Source: Schistosoma haematobium
Taxonomy: Eukaryota; Platyhelminthes; Trematoda; Strigeidida; Schistosomatidae
Direction of reading: 5' to 3'
Length of the DNA: 64,000 nt
Assembly: GCF_000699445.3 (NCBI RefSeq)
Contig: NC_067200.1
Coordinates: 11,449,450 to 11,513,449, forward strand
Part shown: piece after piece, positions 1-10,529 of the stretch
Layout: every line of letters starts with the position of its first letter
Position numbering within the stretch: the first letter of the stretch is position 1
Position numbers and translations under genes: made by a program
Notes under the pieces: model-generated
What the model was told of the DNA's origin: nothing
The model's input: only the letters and a program-made list of their open reading frames with translations
The model's database searches: none

Positions 1-316
1 TTGGAAGCTGTTACATCTGAAAAATACTCAAAGATTGTTTTACATATAAATAAATTATCACTTTTCTATAATAAATACGGAGAATATTGCAGATTCATTC
101 AAACAATTCGTAATGATGATACACAGGAACCCAGATACGTTGCACATCATATCGTAAACTTGATCGAATTTGATATTACTTACTGAATCTTATTAAGTAG
201 TACAATTTAGCAAGCAAACTTTATAGGGCACGAAAGCAATAAGTTTCACAGCTATCAAGCAGTACTGACATATGGTTTGTTCTGTCTTTTTTCTTTCTTT
301 CCGGATTTATAACTAG
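1..316. other. Intronic sequence of the HEAT-like gene; no supported exon
   Basis: An open stretch runs from the window edge to 186, but there is no acceptor or donor to frame it and its composition is low-complexity. I treat it as intron. Confidence 0.4.
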
Positions 317-640
317 ATACGATTACTTATCTGTGAAACAATCAATGCATGGATTCGTCTACTTATTCCAATGTTAACATCATCAACAACAACCATTAAA
401 ACATCTCAGCAATTAAATCCAGTTTATACTGCTGTTATAGAAGATTTCCTAAATAACCTCATTATTCATTTAGATGATCCTAATTCACGAATACGTGCCA
501 GTGTATCACGTGTTCTCTTGAGAATCAATCAATTCGCTCCAGATCTGGTGATTAAAGTTTTAAACAAAGCTAAATTATGTCATCATTCATCTCAATTATG
601 TGATAAACTATTAGAATTTTGTCATTCACATTCTCAGTAA
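317..640 (+). CDS. Terminal exon of a HEAT-repeat-like protein (partial gene)
   Basis: The frame is open from 317, directly after an AG at 315-316 that follows a pyrimidine-rich tract at about 281-304, and it ends at TAA 638-640 (107 residues). Codon content is protein-like. The residues form amphipathic helical pairs around 'HLDDPNSRIRASVSRVLL', typical of a HEAT/armadillo repeat, and the C-terminus contains 'SSQLCDKLLEF'. From memory this ending resembles the C-terminus of dynein-arm assembly factor DNAAF5/HEATR2, but I cannot confirm that. Upstream exons lie outside the window. An ATG at 371 is in frame, but the reading frame and acceptor before it favour an internal/terminal exon. A polyadenylation signal lies at 916-921. 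Confidence 0.55.
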   Translation: MRLLICETINAWIRLLIPMLTSSTTTIKTSQQLNPVYTAVIEDFLNNLIIHLDDPNSRIRASVSRVLLRINQFAPDLVIKVLNKAKLCHHSSQLCDKLLEFCHSHSQ

Positions 641-915
641 TGTTCACAAGAAAATATTATCGATAAAATGACCGAGATGAATGAGAAACGAGTGATAAAA
701 GGATTGAAATTGTGAAGTGGTATTGGCTACATTTTTGGATAATCTATGCTCCCACATATCTAATTAAGTTTTACACTGCTGTTGGCAAAATTTTTTTCTA
801 ATTAACTTTTGTTTTTATTGGCTAGTCTTTGTGTTACAACATTTTAATACAAAATGTACAACTTATGACGATAGGTTACATATATTTTTTATTTATTTAT
901 GTGAAATTACAAGTA

Positions 916-921
916 AATAAA
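916..921 (+). other. Candidate polyadenylation signal AATAAA
   Basis: AATAAA lies 276 nt after the stop at 640 and is followed by T-rich sequence. It is the first clear canonical hexamer downstream, so a plausible 3' end for the HEAT-like gene. Confidence 0.4.
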
Positions 922-1744
922 AGAAACTACTACTGAGAATGTTGTTCCTTTCTTTTTCGGTGTTTCTTTTTTGTTTTAGATTATTGGGTGATCAGTTTTT
1001 CACCTTTAAATCATATATACATGAATTGTAGTTTTTGCGCTAACTGACAGATATACACACAAAGATTTGTGTATATGTACACTTTTGTATGTATTTAATG
1101 GGTGCTTCCTGGTATCACGTAATTTTTTTTACGTTTACTAAGGTAATCCAGTATAGATATACTTTACCAACGATCTTCAACGAACAATCAAAATAATAAA
1201 AGCTGATTTTAAATATTAAAAATGCCATTATGAATAGTTTATTGTTGGATATCATGTTTTTGATTAGATTTTGAATGTTTGATGGATTGAATGAAGAGTT
1301 TTTTTGTGTGTAACGAGTAATTAAGTTTAGAGCGTAGACGTTAAGATTGGGTTGTTAGAGTTAGGCGTATTAGGATTTTAAAACGTTAAGGATATTAGGA
1401 TTTATAGCCCAATATATGGATAATCACCCTGTAATAGGTTCATTTATCATCTTTAATCCCTATATCATGTTTTTTTTAATAAAGAGCTCTTTCATAAAAG
1501 CTGCATTCCGATTGATTAGGTCTTAGATCAGTTTTGAAATCCCTCCTAGCTGTCAGTGTGCCATATATTTACCGATAATGTACTAGATTTATTGGTGTTT
1601 AAAAGCTTTTTTAAACTTTCATTCGACTTTTAGTTTGCATTCTAGTGATGAAGTTTATTCTAAATAATGTGGAATGTTGTAACCGAGCGACCAAATGTTG
1701 GTTTACTCATTCAACTCTGCACCATATTTGGGGTTTAAATGTCT

Positions 1745-1850
1745 TTAAAGTATTTCTAGTGGTTAGGATTCTAAACTTTTAGCCACTAAGTCTTGGGTTT
1801 AAACCTTGCCACATCTCCTTCGGTCAGAGTAACCGGTATTTTATTAGTAT
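1745..1850 (+). repeat. tRNA-like SINE fragment
   Basis: The stretch has an A-box-like 'CTAGTGGTTAGGATTCTAAAC' region and a B-box-like 'GGGTTTAAACC', spaced as in tRNA-derived SINE heads, followed by diverged sequence. It is too degenerate to be a tRNA gene. Confidence 0.35.
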
Positions 1851-2849
1851 CCAAATACTTAGTTAATTTATAAGTTATAGACATAAGAGTACAAGTCAAA
1901 AAATTTAAACAATGCCCCCCCCATACAGTGCAGGCCAGCACAAGGCTTAAATTGTAAAAAGACTAGGTACAACGAAACCAACACGACGTTAGTTCGTGAA
2001 GTTATTGGCTGCTAGTTGGTGCAGACTGACGACGTGATTAAATGTTGGTGATGTTAGCATAATACCAAAGAGGGTTGCAATGATAGTGACATATGCCTTC
2101 TTAACTTTCCGAATTTTACGTTTCAACATTAATCCACTCATTAAATTCTTCATTATTTCGTTTTCGAACCGTATTCTTTGCTTAGTTTTTTCACGGTAAT
2201 TGACACTACAATTATTTTGATTTCTTTTCTATTCATCATGTTAATTTTAACTCGCTGTGATATAGTGTTGTGATTTTGATAGATTTATATCTGTCCCAAG
2301 TCGTTTTGTGTTCACTATTTTAAACTGAATTTCTTCCGTTGTTTGAGGTCTAATCATATTAATCAAAGCGAAGTGAGTTGGACGGATATTCATCTGTCAC
2401 CCAACGAGCGATTGTGGTACTCCTATATGCGTAAAAATCACGACATAGCCTCATTGATCAAATAACATTTTTAGTTAGTCGCAGTCTCTGTGGTGTATTC
2501 ATGGAGTGATGATACAACCTGTCTCCCGAATTCCAGTCGGAACCACAGATCGTGTGATTCAAAGTCTTATGTTTTTAGTACTTACTCACACATTCACAAA
2601 AAGTACCGTTCAATATGTATACACATTTCAAACTAGCTAACATTTTAGTATCACGTTAAACTGCAATTAATATTATTCGCACGCAAATCAATTGTATGAA
2701 ACCTTATTCTTCGAAACCATCAAAACAGTCAATAAAATGATGCTTTTACAATTTAATTGATAATAATTGGGACTATCCTCTTATATTTTGACTGGAATTC
2801 GATCAGACTTATTTGGCGCATATGGAAACAAGTTTATGTAGACTAAAGG

Positions 2850-2965
2850 GAACGTGACTAGCAGTGGGATCCGGGACTCTCATTTCGTCCTATTTGAAAC
2901 TCGTCAGCTGAATTTGCCTGAATTCCAGCGTTGGTATCCACTCTGTGATCCGAACGCAACACAAG
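2850..2965 (-). mobile_element. Smα-like hammerhead SINE (minus strand, diverged)
   Basis: On the minus strand the CTGACGA core (complement of 2901-2907) is followed by 'GTTTCAAATAGGAC' and GAAA (complement of 2883-2886). This matches CTGANGA...GAAA and closely resembles the Smα hammerhead of S. mansoni as I remember it (stem II with an AAATA loop). Downstream on the same strand, 'GGATCCCACTGCTAG' matches the Smα 3' part. A B-box-like GTTCGGATC lies upstream on the same strand. Stem II and stem III carry mismatches, so self-cleavage is doubtful. Confidence 0.55.
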
Positions 2966-3110
2966 TGAGTAGCTGTCTGGATTCAGTAACTAGATAGATG
3001 ACACGTTGGCGTCTGGAGACATAGGTAATGTGTTTGAATCCTAGAGTAGACACTAACTCGGATAGAGTTACCTCCTGCTGACGAGTCTATAATCAAACAA
3101 AACTCGCATC
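2966..3110 (+). repeat. tRNA-like SINE head fragment
   Basis: It reads as a tRNA-like segment on the plus strand, with 'GGATTCAGTAACTAGA' and B-box-like 'GTTTGAATCC'. It abuts the minus-strand Smα-like copy. Diverged and incomplete. Confidence 0.3.
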
Positions 3111-5215
3111 CTGTGATTTGTTGTTGGTCACATTCCATCTATTTATGTAGCGATATTTTTACCATTTGATTGAAAATATACGGTACCCTAAGCTGAAAAA
3201 TTTCTTCAAATCTAATGAATATCACTGTAACTATTCAAAAACAACTAAGTAGAACTTTCCACCAAATGAGAAACAATTTTTACTAAAACGATTAATTGTA
3301 CTCTATAGTAAGTTGAATTTGTTTAGGAAATCTAATACTATTGTACTCATATCGAGTATTATATTGATTAGGTTCCGAGTTTCCTTGAACCGATGCTTTG
3401 ACATTCCTTGCATTTCTATGTAATTAACTTGTACATTATAATTAATAATAAGTATCATAATTGCTGAACAGGTTGATGACTCAGTAGCTTGAAAACAAAC
3501 GCTGTTGTTCATAGATACAGGTTAGGGGTTTCAGTTTCATTTCGCATAGTAATAACACGGATGCATCGACATATGACTAATGAGTCTTAAATAAGACTGG
3601 AGTTGCAACTTGTATTTTATTATTTAACCACTGTTCAAAATAATAATTATTTTATACTATTTTGAAATGTGTTAAATTTTAGTCAAGGACTTTTCGATTT
3701 CATCTTCCGTCGTAAAACACATTTCTTGATTCAGTGAGTTACTCATATAGATAAAAACCAATAGCGTGGAAGATGTTAGCTTGGAAATATTGCAAAAATA
3801 TCAGAGAGTTTTTAGAAACTCAGTATATTCAAGTTGACCAATGATCGATAAACCAAACTGCATCCATACATTTTACTAAGTAACCATTCGGGACACTGCG
3901 AAATAAATTATTATGTTATCCTATTACAATAAGTATCAAGACATCTGTACTATGAGTAATTGTTGCCACGTGCCAAATAATAAAGCCTAATTAGCTGCAG
4001 TATAGGTCCTTCAGTAAGAAGCTGTACAAGTATAGAACTACCAGTGTGATACCTTCAAAAATCATGACTAGTTTTCACATAATTTTCAATGTCAAATAGA
4101 AACAGTTTAGATAGGAATTTACATTTAAAGTAAATTAGTTGGTAAGAAAAGATCTTTTATTCACTACAAAATTTCCTGACACACCCACGTGACTTGTTTT
4201 AATCTTAGAGCATAAACTATTCTAATCTTCCTACTTGTCCTATCATCTATATGTTTGACCATGCCAATTACTAATGTGTAACATTGGTTAGTGATTTATA
4301 CAAATGTGTATACCAGTACTTATGTGTCTGTATACGTACTTGTTTCTCCTTCATACTCACAGAGTTAACTATTTCTTCCACTTCAGTTCACGTGCACTTC
4401 ATCTCGCCTCTCATCGTTCGTTAACATTATCAAATGTTTGAAATATATGTTCCTCAAATACTTGTACATTAGACTACTCATATCTAGGTTGCAATTAACA
4501 AGATATATCTACAGAATATATACGAAGTAAATAGGATGTATATTTCATTAACACCAATATCATTTGATCATATGAAGTCAGATCCCAGATCAATAAACAT
4601 TCACGATATCATAATAAATATATTTTTGTTATATCCCAATGAGTAGAAAAATTGTATTTCTGACGGTTCGTGACTTGATGTAAACCACAAGCTTAAATAG
4701 TACTACGGTACACATCAACATTTATTTCTGATATGACATACAGAAGTGACAGATTATTGGTTACTTCGTGACCCTGACTAAACCTCTGTTACTTGATTGA
4801 ATATTTAATTTATTAACAACAGGTGTGGCGCATTTTCTAAGGTCCTGCTAAAGCCTACAACGGATTTAAATCATTTCAAATGTCAAATTGTATCATCTAC
4901 AAGGTTTGTGACTTGTGATAATTACTTCTAATGTGTCAATTGTCAACGAATATAAGTAATTTCCGATTTATATTTACTGAACTGAAGCAATTTAGTGCCC
5001 ACTCGCTTGTGATTTCTTTGTTTAAACGGTTTTTGATAGATAGTAATGCGATTCTAGACTCAATATCCACTACCAATATCGAGTTAAAGACTGATTTGAG
5101 AAAATTTAGCATTTTTATGTTTTTGTTACATGAACTTATATTGGTTATTTTCTACAGTTGAACAAATCTATCTATACCGAAGTTCACACTTTACAATTCT
5201 TTTATCTGTGTACAG

Positions 5216-5461
5216 AGACATGAAAACAAAACTAATATGGCTCCTACTAACAATATACCACATACGTTAAAACAATCATTATTAGCCAATAAGAAACAAG
5301 ATCCATTATGCATTGATTATCATATGTTAGCTGATATTTTACCGAAACCGCCCGAATTACCTGTACCGAATGAACCGAATTTTATTCCAAATGAATTATA
5401 TGATTTGACAATCGGTAAATATCACAATGGTATGAAACGTTGCATCGATGTTTATTCACAG
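5216..5461 (+). CDS. Exon 1 (first visible coding exon) of the coiled-coil gene
   Basis: The ATG at 5237 opens 75 codons ending ...VYSQ at 5461, followed by the donor GTAAAA. The frame is also open upstream to 5216, directly after the acceptor-like 'TTATCTGTGTACAG' (AG at 5214-5215), so the exon may be internal or a spliced-leader acceptor; residues 5216-5236 would read RHENKTN. The segment is proline-rich (around LADILPKPPELPVPNEPNF) and not coiled coil. Spliced to exon 2 in phase 0 it creates 'SQTDI', a dynein-light-chain-type motif. With exon 2 it resembles, from memory, the DUF4709 domain of C10orf67-type proteins; that family call is tentative. Confidence 0.65.
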
Positions 5462-6539
5462 GTAAAATTAGATCACTCTCAGTGAATATAGTTTGTATTA
5501 ATGGTTTCGTGAAATTAAAAATAAACAAAAACAGTGTAATGTAATTTTTAAGAAGATGAATTTCTTTTCTTGTTTTTTACTTGTATGATAGAGTTACTTA
5601 TAATAGGAGCAGATGATTATTGTGGCCGTTTATTGATTAACTTTCTCTGTTTCGCTTATAGGCACAGTGACCTACTATACCAACGATACAGTAACCAATA
5701 AACAACAACCAAGACCTTAACACTTATTGGTCCTAGAGCTTGTTCCAATCCAGTGTCCAATCAGAAGGCAAAGTTAGCAAATATATATCTTCTCTATGAT
5801 GCTCCATTTCATTATAACTCAAGTACTCAAACATGAGTTAACGGACCATAGCATACGCTAAATATCAAATTATATCTTATATACACTCAAGCCTTAAGTG
5901 ACAGAGGGGAACGGAACAAAGGACGAATAATAGATTAATAGTAGTTAAGGAATAGTAAAGTGTTTAGCTACGGTTAATGAATCCAACAAAAACTTACGAT
6001 ACACGTAGTATAGTAGCATAATGATCCAGTCATTTGATAAGTGTACACTAAAAATATTTAGTTTGGTAACCTGCAAAATATTTCCAAAAATTACAGCTTT
6101 CTCAATATCGACTTCGTTAGATCATTAAGGATAATGTATTTTTCACAATTGTTGATTCCATGTCGTCTAAAAGTGTTGCCTTGTGTCTTTCGCCGTCATG
6201 GGTGAGCATCTTTGTGGAGTTAGTAAACTAGGTTAGAATAGCTTTTCAATACCATTCTTGTTTTGAATGGTTCTTCAGTTGACAAAATTCTTAAAAGAAA
6301 ATCATGAAATTCAACTAACTTTCATGGATTACTTCCGTTTTTAAACGTTCTTCACTTTTTGTAGTCGCTGGCTGTATAGTTTGATTTTCTCGTCGTATTA
6401 GAGATTGGTTGAACTTATAAGCGTGAATCCTTTCTTGTTATCCCAATCATATCATGGTCTGTGTCAACTATATATCTTAAGTTGATTTCTATGTTTCGGT
6501 CACGGGTGTATACTATTGATGAGTCACAAACTAGAACGA
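5462..6539. other. Intron 1, 5' part; nothing recognised
   Basis: AT-rich sequence with no open frame worth calling and no recognisable repeat. Intron 1 continues to 12646 and holds the LINE, SINE and Penelope insertions listed separately. Confidence 0.5.
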
Positions 6540-6830
6540 AATACTTACCTATGTCTGTTACCCTTCGTAGAGGAGCATAGGCCGCTCACCAGCATTCTCC
6601 ATCCAACTCTATCCTGGTAATCCTTTCCAGTTGCTATTCATCCTTTTCATGTCTACTTCCAATTCTTTGACCTTTTTTCTGTTTCCCTTTAGTATCCCAA
6701 GTTAGCGCTTGTCTCGTGATGCAGTTTGAGGATTTCCATAATGTGTATCCTATCCACTTTCAACGTCTTTTCCTAATTGCCTCTTCAGATGGAAGCTGGT
6801 TTGTTCTCTCCCGCATAGACCGAAATACTT
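6540..6830 (-). mobile_element. 5'-truncated RTE-type LINE 3' end
   Basis: The minus strand carries the same 3'-terminal coding and tail sequence as the copies at 12006, 17500 and 35205, including 'GAGCATAGGCCGCTCACCAG' on the plus strand. Several indels break the frame. Only the region downstream of the reverse-transcriptase domain is present. Confidence 0.65.
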
Positions 6831-7126
6831 ACCATATATCAAATGGCTTCTAATAATTCTTTGGTTTATATTCATGTGTTACAAATTACCTTCAAAATGA
6901 ATAAATCATTACAGACGAAGTGTATATTTTATGGAAATCCTCAAAATATGGTGTATATTTTTTAGTAAACGGAATACACCCATTAAAACATTAAATAAGA
7001 AAGATTAGTTCAGCGAAGAGTTCTCTTTTCGGTGAATTTATTTCCAAAGCTGAACAATCGCAAATATACATACTTATTTTTCGAGATGATAATAATTACA
7101 ATAATAATGATGATGAACTTTTGTTA
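6831..7126. other. Intron 1 spacer; nothing recognised
   Basis: AT-rich sequence ending in an AATAAT-rich stretch before the SINE-like insertion at 7138. Confidence 0.4.
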
Positions 7127-7137
7127 GATATGGTGAC

Positions 7138-7615
7138 GCTCCAAAATGCCCTGGTATGGCCGAGAATGGGGAGAGTCAGCTCTCCTTTCGAAATGCTTTC
7201 ACATGGCCACGCGTATATAGCCTCTGCCAGGGAAGTCCTACTCACTGCCTTCTCGTGGCGGGGGTGTTGTTTACGAAAATGGGAGGACGAAAAGTGAATG
7301 TCCGGCGCTTTAACCGGAATTCAAACCAATGGTACACATGAGCTCCAGTATCCTGCGGGAACAAATGGCGTATGAACCAATTGATGGTTACCGGCTTCCA
7401 TGGAACTGCATGTCCTTACGATGCTCCACTGCCTTGTGGATCAGGCATTCAGGTCGAAGGCTCGGGGAGTGGCCCCCTAAGAAAACCACCTGCTTCTGTT
7501 TGGGCACCCGAGCAGTGTCACAGCCCTCACACAAATCAAATGAGATTTGTGTGGCGCATATATATTTGGTGCCTCCTTGTACCAATATCTATGTGTTACA
7601 ATAAATTAATAAATA
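7138..7615 (+). mobile_element. SINE-like ~480-bp family, copy R1
   Basis: This 478-bp unit shares its sequence with copies at 21805, 33336, 37770 (minus) and their duplicates. It ends in an AATAAATTAATAAATA tail. It is flanked by 'GATATGGTGAC' (7127-7137) and 'GACATGGTGAC' (7616-7626), one mismatch, which fits target-primed reverse transcription. There is no coding capacity of its own; overlapping open frames differ between copies. Confidence 0.75.
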
Positions 7616-7626
7616 GACATGGTGAC

Positions 7627-8408
7627 AGTGAGGTAGAATAAAGAAAGGTATTAAAAAAATTTTATAAACAAGGAAACTAATAATTGTTTGATTGTTATGG
7701 GCTTAAATATTCATCATAAAGATGGATAGGGAAATTATCATTGGGAAAGGATGGTTCAGTATGATAAGATAAAATGTTGAAATTGAGATAAAATGTAATC
7801 AGGAGGATCATAGATACAGAAATAAATCAGTTGGGGGTAGAAGGTTTAAGGAGATGGAAAGGGAAGCACATGGTTGTAAAGGGAGAAGAGTATAAAGAAA
7901 AAATTTTAAAAAATCACGAGACATTAAGACCATGGTAGAAGAAGAGGTTGTATCAATCTCTTTCGGACACACAATTTTGGTTTTCCCAGATGTATGACTA
8001 ATGCTTCGGCAATGTTAAGAAGATGTAATATAACTGCCTGATAATGTTTTTAAGACCAACAATTAAAAAATCACAGTTAAACTATCTGTTGATAAGAACG
8101 TACTTTAATAGTTACAATCCTTTTATAAATCATGATAATCGGTTGTTTTTATGAATTTGTATGAAATGTACTTAATATGTGTATACATAGTTTGAATCAA
8201 GTTGCTTACAATCTAGTATAGTGATTATGTTTACTTGTTAATTAGATCAAATGGATGAATCAATCAAATTACTGACAAGTTTTGCTATTCATTTAAAGTT
8301 TCTAGTTACTACCTGTTTCCTACATTGTGTTTTAAATCAATATTTATCGCTTAACTTACAAGGCTACTGGTTAACCCCAAAATATTCGTTATTGTTTTAA
8401 CAGTTGAA
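7627..8408. other. Intron 1 spacer; nothing recognised
   Basis: A purine-rich stretch (about 7640-7950, many GGA/AAG runs on the plus strand) followed by ordinary AT-rich intron. No gene or repeat family recognised. Confidence 0.35.
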
Positions 8409-8598
8409 TTTATGGGTCACTTGAAGCTAGACCACCATTGGAAACCTGGAAGCACTGGACGGGCGTTTCGTCATACTGTTGGACTCCTCAGCAGTGCGCA
8501 TCCACGATCCTACCTCGTGAAATTCAATTGACTCATGAATTCAACTATTAAAAATTTCTATGGTATCCACAAAATCCCTCTCTGATTATATTCATTAT
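8409..8598 (-). repeat. Hammerhead SINE 3' portion with inverted terminus (left half, split by PLE)
   Basis: On the minus strand 8452-8497 holds a complete hammerhead plan: stem I GCACTG, core CTGAGGA (complement 8485-8491), stem II GTCC...GAC, GAAA (complement 8466-8469), a tiny ACG/CGT stem III, C17 (complement of 8458), then CAGTGC pairing back to stem I. The fragment is bounded at both ends by inverted versions of 'AGTTGAATTCATGAGTCAAT'. The rest of this dispersed unit continues at 11327, after the Penelope insertion. Confidence 0.6.
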
Positions 8599-8634
8599 GA
8601 GATGGTGGAGAAGATTTGTAGCTCAGGTGGATGG

Positions 8635-8753
8635 TTTTGGTGGAGTTTTGTTCTCTGAGCTGGATGGTTTGGTCGTGGAGCTTTCATCGTTCTTCTGAAC
8701 GACATCATCAGCATAAACTTCAGATAGAAGTGAAGTGTTCGAATTTCTCCATA
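8635..8753 (+). repeat. Left terminal inverted repeat of the PLE
   Basis: It is the reverse complement of 11208-11326 with a single T/C difference in the GCATAAAC / GCACAAAC segment. The hammerhead-like motif inside is on the minus strand here. Confidence 0.85.
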
Positions 8754-8774
8754 CAAATCTTCTCCACCATCTCA

Positions 8775-10529
8775 AAATCATATGAGCGTAATACGCTTCT
8801 CGTTGTTCGAAAATGGGAGAATTTCGCCAAAAGGCAGGCTTCCACTCGAGAACAACTATATTTTCTCCATGAGTGTCTTCGCCAGCATGTTCTACCAACA
8901 AGTGTAAGATATAGACCTCCAATCAACTGCCCATTAGGATGGAGAATTGCCGAGCAAAGTGGAAGAAAAATGGTACACCTAATGATAACGGATGCACACT
9001 ACAGGATCTGCAAATACCAACACGTCATAGAAGACCAAAAGATAAAGCTACAAAGGATGCTCACATCAGAACATTTGGAAATCGTGACAACAGCCATCGA
9101 GATATCATGCAAACGACATAGAGAACAAAGAAGAAACACCTTAAAGAAAAAACTAATCAAGATCTCAAAACCACCCATGGAAGAAAACACAAACAACTGC
9201 GTGATCAATCTGTCAAAACAACCACTGACAAATACGGAAGAACACCTGCTCCAAAAAGGATTAAACTACAATACAAGCGACGCCTCAAAACTACAGTTCT
9301 TCGCAGCACTAGAGTCATCACTCAAAACTTCCGGAATCAGTGAAGAAACACAACAGGAAATAAGGCAAACTATAGTACCGATAACTCAACAGGTGAAAGA
9401 AAACAACCAACTGACTCCACAAGAACAAAAGGCCTTGAAAGAACTCAGAAATAGAAAAGATATTATCATAATACCAGCGGACAAGGGACGCACCACAGTA
9501 ATCATGGACAAAGAAGAATACATCAACAAAGCCGAAGAACTACTCGAAGATAAGAGCACATACAAACTGATGGACACAAATCCCGTCAAAAAATTAGACA
9601 ATCAAATCTCAAAGACTTTAAACAAGCTAGTCAAAGCAGGAGAAATAACAAAACAAGACCAATGGAGAATGAAATCCAGTGGACCAGTACTCCCTCGATT
9701 CTACGGTAGACCCAAAATACACAAACCAAACATTCCACTACGTCCAATAGTAGCACTCCCCGGAACGCCAACATACAATTTGTCAAAAGAAATTTCACGA
9801 ATACTGAGACATCTAGTAGATTCAGCCAAACACTCCATCAAATCCCCAACACAATTCCTGGACCAAATTAAGGATATTCAAATCAACAACGACGAACTCA
9901 TGATATCCTTCGACGTAACAGCACTGTTCACCTCAATTGAACCACAGCTAGCAAAAGAAACTATATCCCTGCTACTCAACAACGACACAAATCTCACCAA
10001 ATACACGACACTTCAAATTAAAAGTCTACTGGAACTCATCGATTTATGCCTAACAACATATTTTCAATTCAACAACAAAATCTACGAACAAACAAAAGGG
10101 ACACCAATGGGATCACCAATATCAGGACTGATCGCAGAAGCAGTGATGCAAAGACTAGAAGCCACGATATTACCAGTGATCAAGCCAAAAGTTTGGATTC
10201 GCTACGTAGACGACACCTTTGTCATCGTCAAAAAGGATGAACTGGAAAACACATACAAACTGATCAACAACGTTTTCAACGACATCAAGTTTACAATGGA
10301 ACAGGAGTCAAACAACCGACTAGCATTCTTGGATATATTGATCACTAGAACCGATACAGGAAAACTGGAAACTCAAGTATATAGGAAACCGACCCATACA
10401 GATCAAATCCTCAATTACAACAGCAACAACCCAAGAGCTCACAAAATCAACTGCGTACACACATTGTTCAAGAGGGCGAGGACACACTGCAGCACACTGG
10501 CAGCACGAAAAATGAAGAGAAATACCTGA
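8775..10529 (+). pseudogene. Penelope-like reverse transcriptase region (frameshifted ORF, part 1)
   Basis: The open frame runs from 8631 to the stop at 10527-10529, the first part being terminal-repeat sequence; no ATG can be assigned as the true start. It encodes an N-terminal helical region, then the reverse transcriptase: 'ADKGRTTVIMDKEEY', 'RFYGRPKIHKP', 'FDVTALFTSIEP' (catalytic D), 'KGTPMGSPISGL' and the catalytic 'RYVDDTF' (YVDD at 10203-10214), then 'LAFLDILI'. This motif order is that of Penelope-like elements, not LINE or LTR polymerases. The frame breaks near 10.49-10.52 kb, after which the protein continues one frame away into the endonuclease. Apart from that break the catalytic residues are intact, so the copy looks recently active. 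Confidence 0.85.

Larger units (their letters stand above)
641..5215. other. Intergenic region with 3' UTR and old SINE fragments
   Basis: AT-rich sequence between the HEAT-like gene and the coiled-coil gene. It holds the 3' UTR (to about 940), a tRNA-like SINE fragment near 1745-1850 and a hammerhead SINE near 2850-2965. The remaining short open frames (for example at 3303-3512 minus and 4931-5161 plus) have no splice context or recognisable domain. No promoter motif can be assigned with confidence. Confidence 0.45.

Noticed and set aside
1..186. Open frame at the window edge as a coding exon
   Set aside because: No splice signals, no domain and weak composition; treated as intron.
7329..7641. 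Open frames within the ~480-bp repeat family
   Set aside because: Frames are not kept between copies, so the repeat is non-coding.
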